A DNA stretch of 30,149 nt from Oxalobacteraceae bacterium (GTDB lineage: Bacteria; Pseudomonadota; Gammaproteobacteria; Burkholderiales; Burkholderiaceae_D). The stretch covers positions 1 to 30,149 of the forward strand of contig DPRS01000050.1 of the NCBI GenBank assembly GCA_003537575.1, given 5' to 3'. A program made the position numbers and the translations under genes. Under the pieces are notes generated by a model. It searched no databases, had not been told where the DNA came from, and saw only the letters and a program-made list of their open reading frames with translations. Each line of letters starts with the position of its first letter. The first letter of the stretch is position 1. Shown here piece after piece: positions 16,701-24,528 of this stretch.

Positions 16701-17309
16701 TCACTTGCCTGGCGCCGGGCGGGCATCGAAATTCACCTTCGGTGCAGTGGAGATCGCTTTTTCATTATCCACCGTAAAACTGGGTTTCACCGCGAAGCCG
16801 AATGCCATGGCCGTGAGGTTGGTCGGAAAGGACCGTACGCGGATATTGTAGTCCTGCACCGCCTGGATGTAGCGGTTGCGCGCCACCGTAATCCGGTTTT
16901 CCGTGCCTTCGAGTTGCGCCTGCAGATCGCGGAAGCTGGCGTCGGCCTTCAATTGCGGATAATTTTCACTGACCGCCAACAAGCGCGACAAGGCGCCCGA
17001 CAGCGCGCCTTGCGCCGCCTGGAATTTGGCCAGGGCGGCCGGGTCGTTCAAAACTGCCGGCGACACCTGCATGGAGGTGGCCGCCGACCGCGCCCGCGTT
17101 ACTGCTTCCAGCGTGTCCTTTTCATGCGCGGCATAGCCTTTGACGGTATTGACCAGGTTCGGCACCAGGTCGGCGCGCCGCTGATACTGGTTCACCACCT
17201 CGGCCCAGCTCGCCTTGATCTGTTCGTCATTGGCTTGCAAGTCGTTATAGCCGCAACCGCCCAGCAAGGCCGAAACAGCCAGCATCCACGCCATCATGAG
17301 TTTTCTCAT
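16701..17309 (-). CDS. lemA: LemA family lipoprotein
   Basis: 202 aa. The N-terminus MRKLMMAWMLAVSALLGGCG is a lipoprotein signal with lipobox LGGC (Cys19). The LemA four-helix domain follows, with YNDLQANDEQIKASWAEV, YQRRADLVPNLVNTVKGYA (111-130 bp apart in typical order), ENYPQLKADASFRDLQ and a YN..VRSFPTN phrase near the C-terminus. Start ATG 17309 is chosen because it begins the signal peptide and has GAGGG upstream; an open extension of 65 codons upstream overlaps the preceding gene and is spurious. LemA is an abundant membrane-anchored helical protein of unclear role. Here it begins the lemA-TPM-TPM unit, 37 bp after the PRPP-synthetase-like gene. Confidence 0.92.
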   Translation of the reverse strand: MRKLMMAWMLAVSALLGGCGYNDLQANDEQIKASWAEVVNQYQRRADLVPNLVNTVKGYAAHEKDTLEAVTRARSAATSMQVSPAVLNDPAALAKFQAAQGALSGALSRLLAVSENYPQLKADASFRDLQAQLEGTENRITVARNRYIQAVQDYNIRVRSFPTNLTAMAFGFAVKPSFTVDNEKAISTAPKVNFDARPAPGK

Positions 17310-17346
17310 AATCGTCCCTCTCACCAAAAGTGTATTCTTGCAATTA

Positions 17347-18237
17347 TCATTGCGCCAACAAAGCCTGCACCGATGCCGCCACAGCTCCCGACAAATCGAT
17401 CGCATTGGTCGGATGCAAAACCGTATTGCAACTGACGATCCGCGCGATACCGGCTGCCTGCAAGGCGGCATAGGCGTCCCCCGCAAACAGCGCATGCACG
17501 CCAATGCAGACGGGCGCGGCCAATCCGGCTGCGTGCAGATGCGCGGTAGCAGCGATCATCGTGCGTGCCGTCGAGACGATATCGTCCACCAGCACCGGCG
17601 TCATGCCTTTCAGCAGTTCAGGCTGCGGCACCGACACTTCGACATCGCGGTCGCCATGCCGGACCTTTTGCAGCACCGTGTACGGGCATCCGGCCGCCTT
17701 GGCCACCTCGGCAACCCACTGCTCGCTTTCTTCATCCGGGCCGATCACCACGGGGCGCTGCAGATTGTGCGTGATCCATTGGGAGATGACGGGGGAAGCA
17801 TGCACCACCCGGGCGGGGATGCGGTAAATTTCGCTGAGCTCATGATGCCGATGTAGATGCGGGTCGACGGTCACCAGCCAGTCGCAGAACCCCGAGACCA
17901 GCCGGGCGAAATGCGCGGACGTGATGCCCTCGCCGTCCTGGAAGCGGGCATCCTGGCGCATGTAGGGAAGATACGGCACCACCAGCCCGACACGTACCGC
18001 CCCCAGTTCGCGCGCGATGCTGGCAGCAAGGTACAAGGCCAGGAACTTTTCATCCGGACGGTCCAATGTGCACACCAGGACAACATCGCGACGGTCCACG
18101 CTGCTCAGAAACCGCAGGTTAGCTTCACCATCGGGGAACCGGCGCACCTGCAGCGCACCGATTTCCCAGGACAGGGACTGCCCCAATCGCTCGGCCAAAG
18201 CCTCATTTCCCGGCATGGCAAGGAGCAGCGGCGTCAT
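17347..18237 (-). CDS. Ribose-phosphate pyrophosphokinase-like protein
   Basis: 296 aa of the PRPP synthetase family, which makes PRPP from ribose 5-phosphate and ATP. Landmarks: RRFPDGEANLRF (32-43), PYLPYMRQDARFQDGEGI (88-105, containing the RQD motif), TVDPHLHRHHEL (123-134) in place of the Mg-binding DLHA region, KVRHGDRDVEV (191-201) as the flexible loop, and PRPP loop VDDIVSTARTM (217-227). The last motif has AR where typical enzymes have GG (STGGT). It resembles archaeal-type short PRPP synthetases more than the ~315-aa housekeeping Prs. The ATG overlaps the phosphorylase stop (ATGA), so expression is coupled. An accessory copy linked to NMP phosphorylase suggests a role in salvage or catabolism. 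It could use another substrate such as ribose 1,5-bisphosphate (inference). Confidence 0.87.
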   Translation of the reverse strand: MTPLLLAMPGNEALAERLGQSLSWEIGALQVRRFPDGEANLRFLSSVDRRDVVLVCTLDRPDEKFLALYLAASIARELGAVRVGLVVPYLPYMRQDARFQDGEGITSAHFARLVSGFCDWLVTVDPHLHRHHELSEIYRIPARVVHASPVISQWITHNLQRPVVIGPDEESEQWVAEVAKAAGCPYTVLQKVRHGDRDVEVSVPQPELLKGMTPVLVDDIVSTARTMIAATAHLHAAGLAAPVCIGVHALFAGDAYAALQAAGIARIVSCNTVLHPTNAIDLSGAVAASVQALLAQ

Positions 18238-19796
18238 GACGCTTCCTCCAGTACGATCAGATCATCTTGCATTTCAGCATATTCTCGGGCATAGGCAAGT
18301 TCCCCCGGGGATTCCGCGTGAATTGTCATGAGTGGCTGTCCCGCTTCAAAGACCGCCCCCAAAGGCGCCTGGAACAGCAGTCCGGCGGCCGGCGCTTGCG
18401 GCGCGCCTGCCAGTTTGGCAATGCGCGCCAGTCGCCGGTTGTCGACCGCGACCACCCGCCCACTGCGCGGCGCCAGCAGATCATGGTGGAAAGCCGCTTG
18501 CGGCGGCGTGCGCATGCCGCCCTGCGCCTCGCAAATCGCCTGAAATTTCCGCCATGCCGCGCCACTGTCGAGCGTCGCCTGCGCCAGCGCCAAGCCTGCG
18601 CCAGGCTGCGCCTTGCGTCCCATTTCCAGGATACCGGCTGCCAGCTGCAAGGCACGCAGGCGCAAATCTTGCGGCGCATCCGCCCTGTTCTGCAGGACAG
18701 CCAGCACATCGTGTGCTTCCAGTGCGGGGCCGATCCCGCGCCCTATCGGCTGCGAGCCATCCGTGACCATGGTCACGATGGTCAAACCGAATGCCTGCCC
18801 GACTGTCGCCAGCATGCCGCCAAGCTTTTCTGCCGCCTGGGGCGAGCGCACCTTGGCGGTGCTGCCGACAGGAATATCGATCAGAACATGCGTCGAACCA
18901 GCGGAAATTTTCTTCGACAGCACTGATGCGACAAGCTGTCCATCGCTATCCAGGTCCAGCGGCCGCTCCACCCGGATCAGGATATCGTCGGCGGGGCTGA
19001 GGCTGACGCCCCCGCCCCAGGCGATGCAGCCGCCTTCCCGGGCAACCACGCGACGGATCTGCGCGATATCCAGATTCACCGGCGCCAGCGTTTCCATCGT
19101 GTCGGCTGTTCCCGCCGGCGAGGTGATCGCCCGCGAAGAAGTTTTCGGAATCGTCAAGCCGCACGCTGCCACAATCGCCACCACCAGCGGCGTCGTGCGG
19201 TTGCCGGGCAAACCGCCGACGCAATGCTTGTCCACGATAGGCTGGGCATCCCAGTGCAAGCGCGCGCCTGTTTCCAGCATGGCGCGAGTCAAGGCGATGG
19301 TTTCCTCGAGCGATAGCCTGTCGCCCGCGCAGGCGGCAATAAACGACGCAGTCTGGATATCGGAATAGTTCCCCTGCACGATATCGCGCATGATTTCACT
19401 GGCCCCTTCTGCCGTGATGGGATTGCCGTAAATTTTCGCCCTGACCTGGGAAAACGACTGGATCGGCGCGGGATGCAGGACATGAATTTCATCACCCTCC
19501 TGTCCGCCAAGCGCGCGCCAGGCCGATTCGGACAAACCTGCCTCGCCGTGACCCAGCATGGAAGAGGTCACGACATTGAGCGTGGCGATGATCTGCCGAT
19601 CCCGGTACCGTACCTGGATGCGGGATTGCGCTTCAAAGCCTTCGCTTTTGCACACATGGCAATCGCTGCGCATGTAAATGACCAATTCCTGGTAGGTGTC
19701 AATGCCCAGGCGACGCATGCACAACCTATTGTATGGGCCACTCTGAGCATGCCCGGTTGTCGTGTGGGGGGATACAGACGTCATCGCAGGCTTCAT
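18234..19796 (-). CDS. Long thymidine phosphorylase family enzyme, AMP (NMP) phosphorylase-like
   Basis: 520 aa. This is far longer than bacterial DeoA (~440 aa) and matches the AMP phosphorylase class, which carries an extra N-terminal domain of about 85 residues. Here that extension includes LGIDTYQELVIYMRSDC and RDRQIIATLNVV. The catalytic core shows DKHCVGGLPGNRTTP (189-203) and KTSSRAITSPAGTADTMETL (218-237). Archaeal relatives convert NMP plus phosphate to base plus ribose 1,5-bisphosphate; bacterial relatives are usually annotated thymidine phosphorylase. Start ATG 19796 overlaps the nuclease stop (ATGA) and its own stop overlaps the PRPP-synthetase-like start, so the gene is embedded in a translationally coupled trio. 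Substrate (AMP, CMP, UMP or thymidine) cannot be fixed from sequence. Confidence 0.9.
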   Translation of the reverse strand: MKPAMTSVSPHTTTGHAQSGPYNRLCMRRLGIDTYQELVIYMRSDCHVCKSEGFEAQSRIQVRYRDRQIIATLNVVTSSMLGHGEAGLSESAWRALGGQEGDEIHVLHPAPIQSFSQVRAKIYGNPITAEGASEIMRDIVQGNYSDIQTASFIAACAGDRLSLEETIALTRAMLETGARLHWDAQPIVDKHCVGGLPGNRTTPLVVAIVAACGLTIPKTSSRAITSPAGTADTMETLAPVNLDIAQIRRVVAREGGCIAWGGGVSLSPADDILIRVERPLDLDSDGQLVASVLSKKISAGSTHVLIDIPVGSTAKVRSPQAAEKLGGMLATVGQAFGLTIVTMVTDGSQPIGRGIGPALEAHDVLAVLQNRADAPQDLRLRALQLAAGILEMGRKAQPGAGLALAQATLDSGAAWRKFQAICEAQGGMRTPPQAAFHHDLLAPRSGRVVAVDNRRLARIAKLAGAPQAPAAGLLFQAPLGAVFEAGQPLMTIHAESPGELAYAREYAEMQDDLIVLEEAS

Positions 19797-21154
19797 TCCA
19801 ATTCAAAGGTTTCACGGTATTCCGGCACCGTGCAATGCCAGCCACGTTCGGATTCGATACGCTTGCGCAACGCATCCGCGGCATCCGGTTCGCCATGGGT
19901 GATGAAGACCTTTTTCGGCGGCACGGAAAAATGGCCCAGCCACGTCAGGATCTCATCGGCATCGGCATGCGCCGAGAGGTTATCGATTTGCGCCACCTGG
20001 GCGCGCAGCGGCACATACTTGCCATGGATCTTGATCGACTCGGCGCCGCCCAGCATGGCGGCACCCCGAGTGCCACCGGCCTGGAAACCGGCAAAGAGAA
20101 TGGTATTGCGCGGATCCGGCGCGAAGGCTGCCAGATGATGGAGCACGCGCCCGCCGGTAGCCATGCCGCTGGCAGCGATGATCACCATCGGCATGTGCTG
20201 CTGATTAAGCGCTTTGGACTCCTCCACGGAATTGATGATCTTCGCCGCGTGGCACATCGCATCACATTGCGCATCGGTAAGACGATGCAATTTCCGATGC
20301 CGGTGGTAGATGGCCGTGGCATCCTTGGCCATCGGGCTGTTGAGGTAAACCGGCAATAGCCTGGGAATGGCGCCCGATTCCTTGAGCAAATGAATGTAGT
20401 ACAGCAATTCTTGCGCGCGGCCGACTGCAAACGCGGGAATGACGACCACGCCGCCCCGGCTCACCGTTTCCCGGATGGTATTGCCAAGCATGATCATTGG
20501 ATCAGTCGGGTCATGCCGCCGGTTGCCGTAGGTAGACTCGACAACGAGATAATCGGTCTTTTCCACCGGCGTGGGCGCCACCATGATCAAGTCATTCAGG
20601 CGCCCCAGGTCTCCCGAGAAAGTGACCGTCGTCTCCTGGTATTTCAACGAGACGATGGCCGCCCCCAAGATATGCCCGGCTGGCACCAGTGTGGCGTGAA
20701 TGCCCTCGGCAAGCGCGCATGGCGCGTCGAAGCGCAAGGGTGAAAAGAACTTGAGCGCACGGACGGCATCGTCTTCCGTGTAGAGCGGGAGTGCCGGCTG
20801 GTGTTTGGAGTAGCCATGCCGGTTCGCAAAGGCGGCGTCTTCTTCCTGCAAATGACCGCTGTCCGGCAACAGTATCTTGCACAGATCGAAAGTCGCCTCG
20901 CTACAGAATATCTTTCCTCTGAAGCCTTGCTTGACCAGTAAGGGTAGATAGCCGCTGTGGTCCAGGTGCGCATGCGTCAGCACCACCGCGTCAAGCTCCG
21001 CCGCTGGAACAGGCAACGGCTCCCAGTTGCGCAGCCGCAGCTGCTTATAACCCTGGAACAACCCACAATCGATCAATACTTTTTCCGATCCTGCCGTCAC
21101 CAGGTATTTCGATCCGGTGACGGTGCCGGTAGCGCCTAGAAAATGTAGCTGCAT
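19793..21154 (-). CDS. Beta-CASP metallo-beta-lactamase family nuclease (probable RNase)
   Basis: 453 aa. A metallo-beta-lactamase fold begins MQLHFLGATGTVTGSKYLV, with the zinc motif HAHLDHSG (H61, H63, D65, H66). A beta-CASP insert follows, with VVESTYGNRRHD (motif A), PAFAVGRAQELLYY, ASGMATGGRVLHHL, SAHADADEILTW (motif B His) and FITHGEPDAA (motif C His). This is the arrangement of CPSF73-like and bacterial TTHA0252-like RNA-processing nucleases. I chose ATG 21154: it starts the fold and AGGAGAGG lies 8 nt upstream. The open frame of 127 codons before it has no family features. It is the first gene of the leftward operon and is fused by an ATGA overlap to the NMP phosphorylase, suggesting that it supplies nucleotides from RNA (inference). 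Confidence 0.9.
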   Translation of the reverse strand: MQLHFLGATGTVTGSKYLVTAGSEKVLIDCGLFQGYKQLRLRNWEPLPVPAAELDAVVLTHAHLDHSGYLPLLVKQGFRGKIFCSEATFDLCKILLPDSGHLQEEDAAFANRHGYSKHQPALPLYTEDDAVRALKFFSPLRFDAPCALAEGIHATLVPAGHILGAAIVSLKYQETTVTFSGDLGRLNDLIMVAPTPVEKTDYLVVESTYGNRRHDPTDPMIMLGNTIRETVSRGGVVVIPAFAVGRAQELLYYIHLLKESGAIPRLLPVYLNSPMAKDATAIYHRHRKLHRLTDAQCDAMCHAAKIINSVEESKALNQQHMPMVIIAASGMATGGRVLHHLAAFAPDPRNTILFAGFQAGGTRGAAMLGGAESIKIHGKYVPLRAQVAQIDNLSAHADADEILTWLGHFSVPPKKVFITHGEPDAADALRKRIESERGWHCTVPEYRETFELE

Positions 21155-21348
21155 TGCATCAACCTCTCCTATCAATACGAATCCAGCGCTGTTTGCCACA
21201 AGACGCTGCGCGCGCATGATCCGATCGGCGAACACGCCGACTGCAATAGCACGTCGCGCATCGGGCAGCCATGATGAACATGCCGTGTTACAGGACAGAT
21301 CTGCCCTTCTGCCGTGCTTGACCACCATAGCCAGCACCCGACAGCGGC

Positions 21349-22014
21349 TTAATGTCTTTGCCGTGCCTGTTGTTCTGTCTTGCCCCATTTCGGCCAAAAC
21401 CGCGGAGTGTGCATGGCGTACATACGCCAGGCATTGCCAAATTCTGCTTCGGCCATTTTCTCTTCGGACTTGGCCAGGCGCACATACATGTAGGCCAGTA
21501 TCGGGAACATGATCAATGTCAGCAGGGTCGGCCACTGCAGCAGGAAGCCGAACATGATCAAAATGAAGGCAACGTATTGCGGATGCCGCATGCGCGCATA
21601 GACGCCCCCCGTGGCAAGCTTGTGTTCCCGTTGCGCACTGTACAAGACGCGCCAGGCCGATGACAGCAGAATGAAGCCGCCGAAAATAAAGATATTGCTC
21701 AGGAAATGGAAAGGCCCGAAATGGGGATTGCCTTTCCAGCCAAAGATCATTTCCAGCAAATGGCCAGCGTCATGGGTTAGCCAGTCGATGCCGGGAAAAG
21801 TCTTGGACAACCATGGCATCAGTAAATAGATCGTCATGGGAATGCCATACATTTCCGTAAACAAGGCGACCAGAAACGCCGAAAATGCGCCGAACGAGCG
21901 CCAGTCCCGCGCGTTTTGCGGCTTGAAGAAGCTGAAGGCAAAGATGATGAAAATGGCGGAATTGATGATGACCAGGGACCACAGGCCATAGCCGGATTGC
22001 GTATCGTGTTGCAT
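21349..22014 (-). CDS. Membrane methyltransferase-like protein (ICMT/PEMT superfamily)
   Basis: 221 aa with about five membrane helices. The C-terminal half carries the isoprenylcysteine carboxyl methyltransferase-type signature: TGGVYARMRHPQYVAFI (the RHPQY SAM-site motif), a helix pair, then EEKMAEAEFGNAWRMYA and a PRFWP end. Such proteins methylate small or lipid substrates, but the many bacterial members in metal-resistance clusters have no proven substrate. Start ATG 22014 shares its A with the last base of the DUF2933 stop (TGATG) and has AAGGAG 8 nt upstream. It is the last gene of a leftward small-membrane-protein cluster next to copper genes, so a role in metal stress is likely by association only. 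Confidence 0.82.
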   Translation of the reverse strand: MQHDTQSGYGLWSLVIINSAIFIIFAFSFFKPQNARDWRSFGAFSAFLVALFTEMYGIPMTIYLLMPWLSKTFPGIDWLTHDAGHLLEMIFGWKGNPHFGPFHFLSNIFIFGGFILLSSAWRVLYSAQREHKLATGGVYARMRHPQYVAFILIMFGFLLQWPTLLTLIMFPILAYMYVRLAKSEEKMAEAEFGNAWRMYAMHTPRFWPKWGKTEQQARQRH

Positions 22015-22280
22015 CAGGATTCTCCTTTTTTATTGGTTCCCACATCGCCATTGCCGTGCTGATGGCCGCCATGCCCTCCGTGCCCGCCATGCATAAAAAT
22101 ATGCATCAGCGGGCAGGCTAGGATCAGTAGGTATGGCAGAAAGGGGACGATATGGGCGCGATGTTCGGCAAAGAGGAAGTACGCCGCAATCAGCAGAAAG
22201 CCGATCAGCACCATCTTCGATTTTGACAGTACCTGTTTCGCTTGATGCTCTTGATGTTCATGATGTTGATGCTCTGCCAT
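22014..22280 (-). CDS. DUF2933 small His-rich membrane protein (copy 1)
   Basis: 88 aa. The N-terminus is His-rich and cytoplasmic-looking (MAEHQHHEHQEHQAKQ). Two close hydrophobic helices follow (about 22-55), the second containing CPLMHIFMHGG, then a Gly/His tail (GGHGGHGGHQHGNG). The CPLMH.FMHGGHG signature is typical of DUF2933, a family I know from heavy-metal and copper clusters. Cys, Met and His lined up on one helix face look like a Cu(I) site (inference). Start ATG 22280 is preceded by AGGAGAG; the frame extends 20 codons upstream but without a ribosome site. The stop overlaps the downstream methyltransferase start by one base. A paralogue is found at 28277-28552. Confidence 0.85.
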   Translation of the reverse strand: MAEHQHHEHQEHQAKQVLSKSKMVLIGFLLIAAYFLFAEHRAHIVPFLPYLLILACPLMHIFMHGGHGGHGGHQHGNGDVGTNKKGES

Positions 22281-22383
22281 GGTACTCTCCTGTTTATCCA
22301 TCCAGTCAGCGGCGCGTGCCTTGCCGGTATTCGAATTCAACTGAAGCTGAAGGGTGATTCAAGGGCCTGTTGATAGTCGCTGC

Positions 22384-22482
22384 TTAAACCAGTAAAACAT
22401 ATCCCCGCCGGCACAAGGCATAGTCGGCATGCCAATGATGCAAATGAACGAAGTCATCATGTTTCATGTGCGCCTTGCTCAT
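22384..22482 (-). CDS. Possible His-rich micro-protein (32 aa)
   Basis: A short frame between the 59-aa membrane protein gene and DUF2933 copy 1. Six of 32 residues are His (e.g. HLHHWH), with two Met and one Cys. It begins 7 bp after the upstream stop. The nearest purine-rich run is rather far from the ATG, so translation is doubtful; it could also be the relic of a longer gene. Listed because of its composition and position in a copper cluster. Confidence 0.25.
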   Translation of the reverse strand: MSKAHMKHDDFVHLHHWHADYALCRRGYVLLV

Positions 22483-22489
22483 GCGAGAC

Positions 22490-22669
22490 TTATTTCCCCT
22501 TACCTTCTGCTTTTTTTCTGGCCTGCAAAGAGCCCCACAACATGAGTGCAGGGCAAACTATGGCCAATCCCACCACCAGTGCGGTCATCCAGCTCAATCC
22601 CCAACTGGCCAGTGCAAGCACGCTGATTAACACTACCAGGATCGGGCATATCCAAAGCCAGCGATTCAT
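22490..22669 (-). CDS. Small two-helix membrane protein (59 aa)
   Basis: A short gene with a textbook ribosome site: AGGAGG 6 nt before ATG 22669. The product begins MNRWLWICPILVVLISVLA and has two hydrophobic helices (about 5-22 and 27-46), each containing a Cys-Pro pair (ICPI and VCPA). It ends in a basic tail (QARKKAEGKGK). Intramembrane CP motifs beside Met/Trp suggest metal handling, though nothing proves it. The ribosome site is overlapped by the stop codon of the P-type ATPase remnant just upstream, so it was probably the second gene of an ATPase operon. I do not recognise a named family. Confidence 0.7.
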   Translation of the reverse strand: MNRWLWICPILVVLISVLALASWGLSWMTALVVGLAIVCPALMLWGSLQARKKAEGKGK

Positions 22670-22678
22670 TACAACCTC

Positions 22679-22801
22679 CTATGCTTTCAATGACGTGATC
22701 CTTCCCCTGAGTAACGCAGCGTTGGCAATGACTGCAAGGGAATTCAGTGACATCACCGCCGCATCAATGCCTGGTTTCAGAATTTTTTGCAATTGCCACA
22801 A
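22679..22801 (-). pseudogene. C-terminal remnant of a metal P-type ATPase
   Basis: A 40-codon frame ending at TAG 22679-22681 reads LKPGIDAAVMSLNSLAVIAN followed by AALLRGR. This matches the last membrane helix and tail of P1B ATPases; the intact copper ATPase in this window ends SPIIAALAMSLSSVSVITNA and LRLRGTKK. The remnant has MSLNS where the intact pump has MSLSS. An in-frame TAA at 22802-22804 and the lack of any recognisable ATPase sequence upstream show that nearly all of the gene is gone. The junction with the downstream 59-aa gene (stop overlapping the ribosome site) is preserved. Homology is judged by eye over about 28 residues. Confidence 0.55.
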
Positions 22802-23022
22802 TTAAGCAAGACATAGAAGATGAGCTGCGCCTAACCTACATCGTGACGACCAGGCTCGGCCCCTCGGAAAATTCAAATTAAGCACTGAAGAGGCATGACC
22901 ATGAACCGCCACGGCTTCCTAACTATACGAAACACAGACGATGACGCTAATGGTTAGCGTAGCGGCAAAAAGTCACAGAAGTATCACGGGAGAGAAAATG
23001 AGGAGGCAAGAAAGGGGAATCG

Positions 23023-24522
23023 TCAAACTGTCCAGCCTGCCCGATGCGAGGTGTGAGACGATGCCTCTTTGACCGGAAGAGAAAAACGAAACTGAGCGCC
23101 CCCTGCTGGCATGTTGGCCGCCTCCGCAACTTCGCCATGCAGTTCCAGAATGCGGCGCACAATGGCGAGACCCAGTCCGGCGCTAGCGGACGAATCTTCA
23201 TGCGCGCGATTTCCACGGTAAAACCGCTCAAATATGTGCGACAAATCTGGTTCAGTGATGCCGGGCCCGCTGTCAGCCACCGATACCCACACTTTTTCAT
23301 TAACCAGCTGCAACTGAATTTGCACGGTGCCGTCTTGTGGTGTATGACGTAGCGCATTATCAATCAGGTTGCTGAGGGCCCTTTCGACAAGTCCAAGATC
23401 GGCGCAGACAAACGGCAGCCTGTCATGCCCTTGCATCACCAGGCGGATGTTTTTGCTGCTGGCCTGCAGGGCAAATTTTTGCACGACATCTTGCACCACT
23501 TCCTCGATCCTGAATGGTTCCAGTTGCAAAGCAGCCTGGTCCGAATCGAGCTTGGCAAGATAAAACAGAGCGCTGATCAGTTGGCTCAGGGACTTCGCTT
23601 GACGCACGGCAATTTGCAGATACTGTTGCCGTTCTTGCTGACTCATTCGCTCTTCCTTGAGCAGGAGTGTATCCAGATATCCCTGAATGGAAGCCAGCGG
23701 GGTGCGCAAGTCATGCGAGACATTTGCAATGAATTCACGCCGGTGCGCATCAGCTTGCTCGAGTTTGCGCATTTGCGCCTGCATTTGCCCTGCCATGCGG
23801 TAAAAGGTGGCAGTCAGCACTTCAATTTCATCGCCCGATGAGACTGGCTTCCTGGTGGATGCGAGGTCACCATTGAAATGATTCCCCCGAAAATCGTCCA
23901 TTATTGACGCCAGTTGCTTGAGAGGCCGCACGATAAAATGCAGCGATAACAATCCTCCTCCCAACGCCAGCAATAAGCTGGCAACAACCAGCCATGCTCC
24001 TTCGCGCGTAACGTAGCTTAGACGCAAACCTTTGGCAAACTCGTCGTGCTCTTCACTATGAACAATGACGTACAAATATTGTTCAGGACGGTTTTCACTT
24101 TCCAGTCTGGTTACCGAGAAAATCTGCTGCTCGTGCTGCTCGGTGGGATCGTCGCCGAGAATGGGAAAACTGGGCTTTGGTTGCAGAAAGCGCTGGATTG
24201 GCTGCATTGAAATGCGACGAGAACTCAATGTGGCACTTTCGGGGTAATGCGATAACACTCGGCCTTCCGCATCAAGTATAAAAATATGATACTGCAGGTT
24301 CGCCTTGGTGAGACGCACAAAGGCATCGGAATCGAGCCATCCCGATGAAGTCCAGCCTGCCAGAGCAGCAAAACGCCCGGCAATTCCCACATAAAATTTT
24401 TGCTGAACTTCCTGATGATACACAGTATGCGAATACCGCATGATCATCCCAAAAATCAAACTCATCATAAACCCGAACAGGATCAGAACAGCAACCAGCT
24501 TACGGAAAAGTGTATTGAACAC
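23023..24522 (-). CDS. Sensor histidine kinase of a two-component system (CopS/CusS-like context)
   Basis: 499 aa. First membrane helix at 7-28, periplasmic sensor region about 31-172, second helix about 176-197, then HAMP (around VRPLKQLASIMDDF). The dimerisation domain has phospho-acceptor H270 in NVSHDLRTPLAS, and the catalytic domain has N-box NLIDNALRHTP, G1 DSGPGI, F-box FERFYRG and G2 GLGLAIV. The sensor region is not obviously the CusS type, so metal specificity rests on its neighbours. The start is GTG 24522, 6 bp after the response regulator stop, with no strong ribosome site, consistent with coupling to the regulator. It is expected to phosphorylate the regulator encoded just upstream. 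Confidence 0.93.
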   Translation of the reverse strand: MFNTLFRKLVAVLILFGFMMSLIFGMIMRYSHTVYHQEVQQKFYVGIAGRFAALAGWTSSGWLDSDAFVRLTKANLQYHIFILDAEGRVLSHYPESATLSSRRISMQPIQRFLQPKPSFPILGDDPTEQHEQQIFSVTRLESENRPEQYLYVIVHSEEHDEFAKGLRLSYVTREGAWLVVASLLLALGGGLLSLHFIVRPLKQLASIMDDFRGNHFNGDLASTRKPVSSGDEIEVLTATFYRMAGQMQAQMRKLEQADAHRREFIANVSHDLRTPLASIQGYLDTLLLKEERMSQQERQQYLQIAVRQAKSLSQLISALFYLAKLDSDQAALQLEPFRIEEVVQDVVQKFALQASSKNIRLVMQGHDRLPFVCADLGLVERALSNLIDNALRHTPQDGTVQIQLQLVNEKVWVSVADSGPGITEPDLSHIFERFYRGNRAHEDSSASAGLGLAIVRRILELHGEVAEAANMPAGGAQFRFSLPVKEASSHTSHRAGWTV

Positions 24523-24528
24523 GGGATA

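Noticed and set aside
16512..17435. 307-aa open frame on the plus strand
   Set aside because: Runs across the lemA/TPM genes on the opposite strand without ribosome site or recognisable domain.
21155..21535. 127-codon N-terminal extension of the beta-CASP nuclease frame
   Set aside because: No family sequence before MQLHFLG, and a strong ribosome site precedes ATG 21154.
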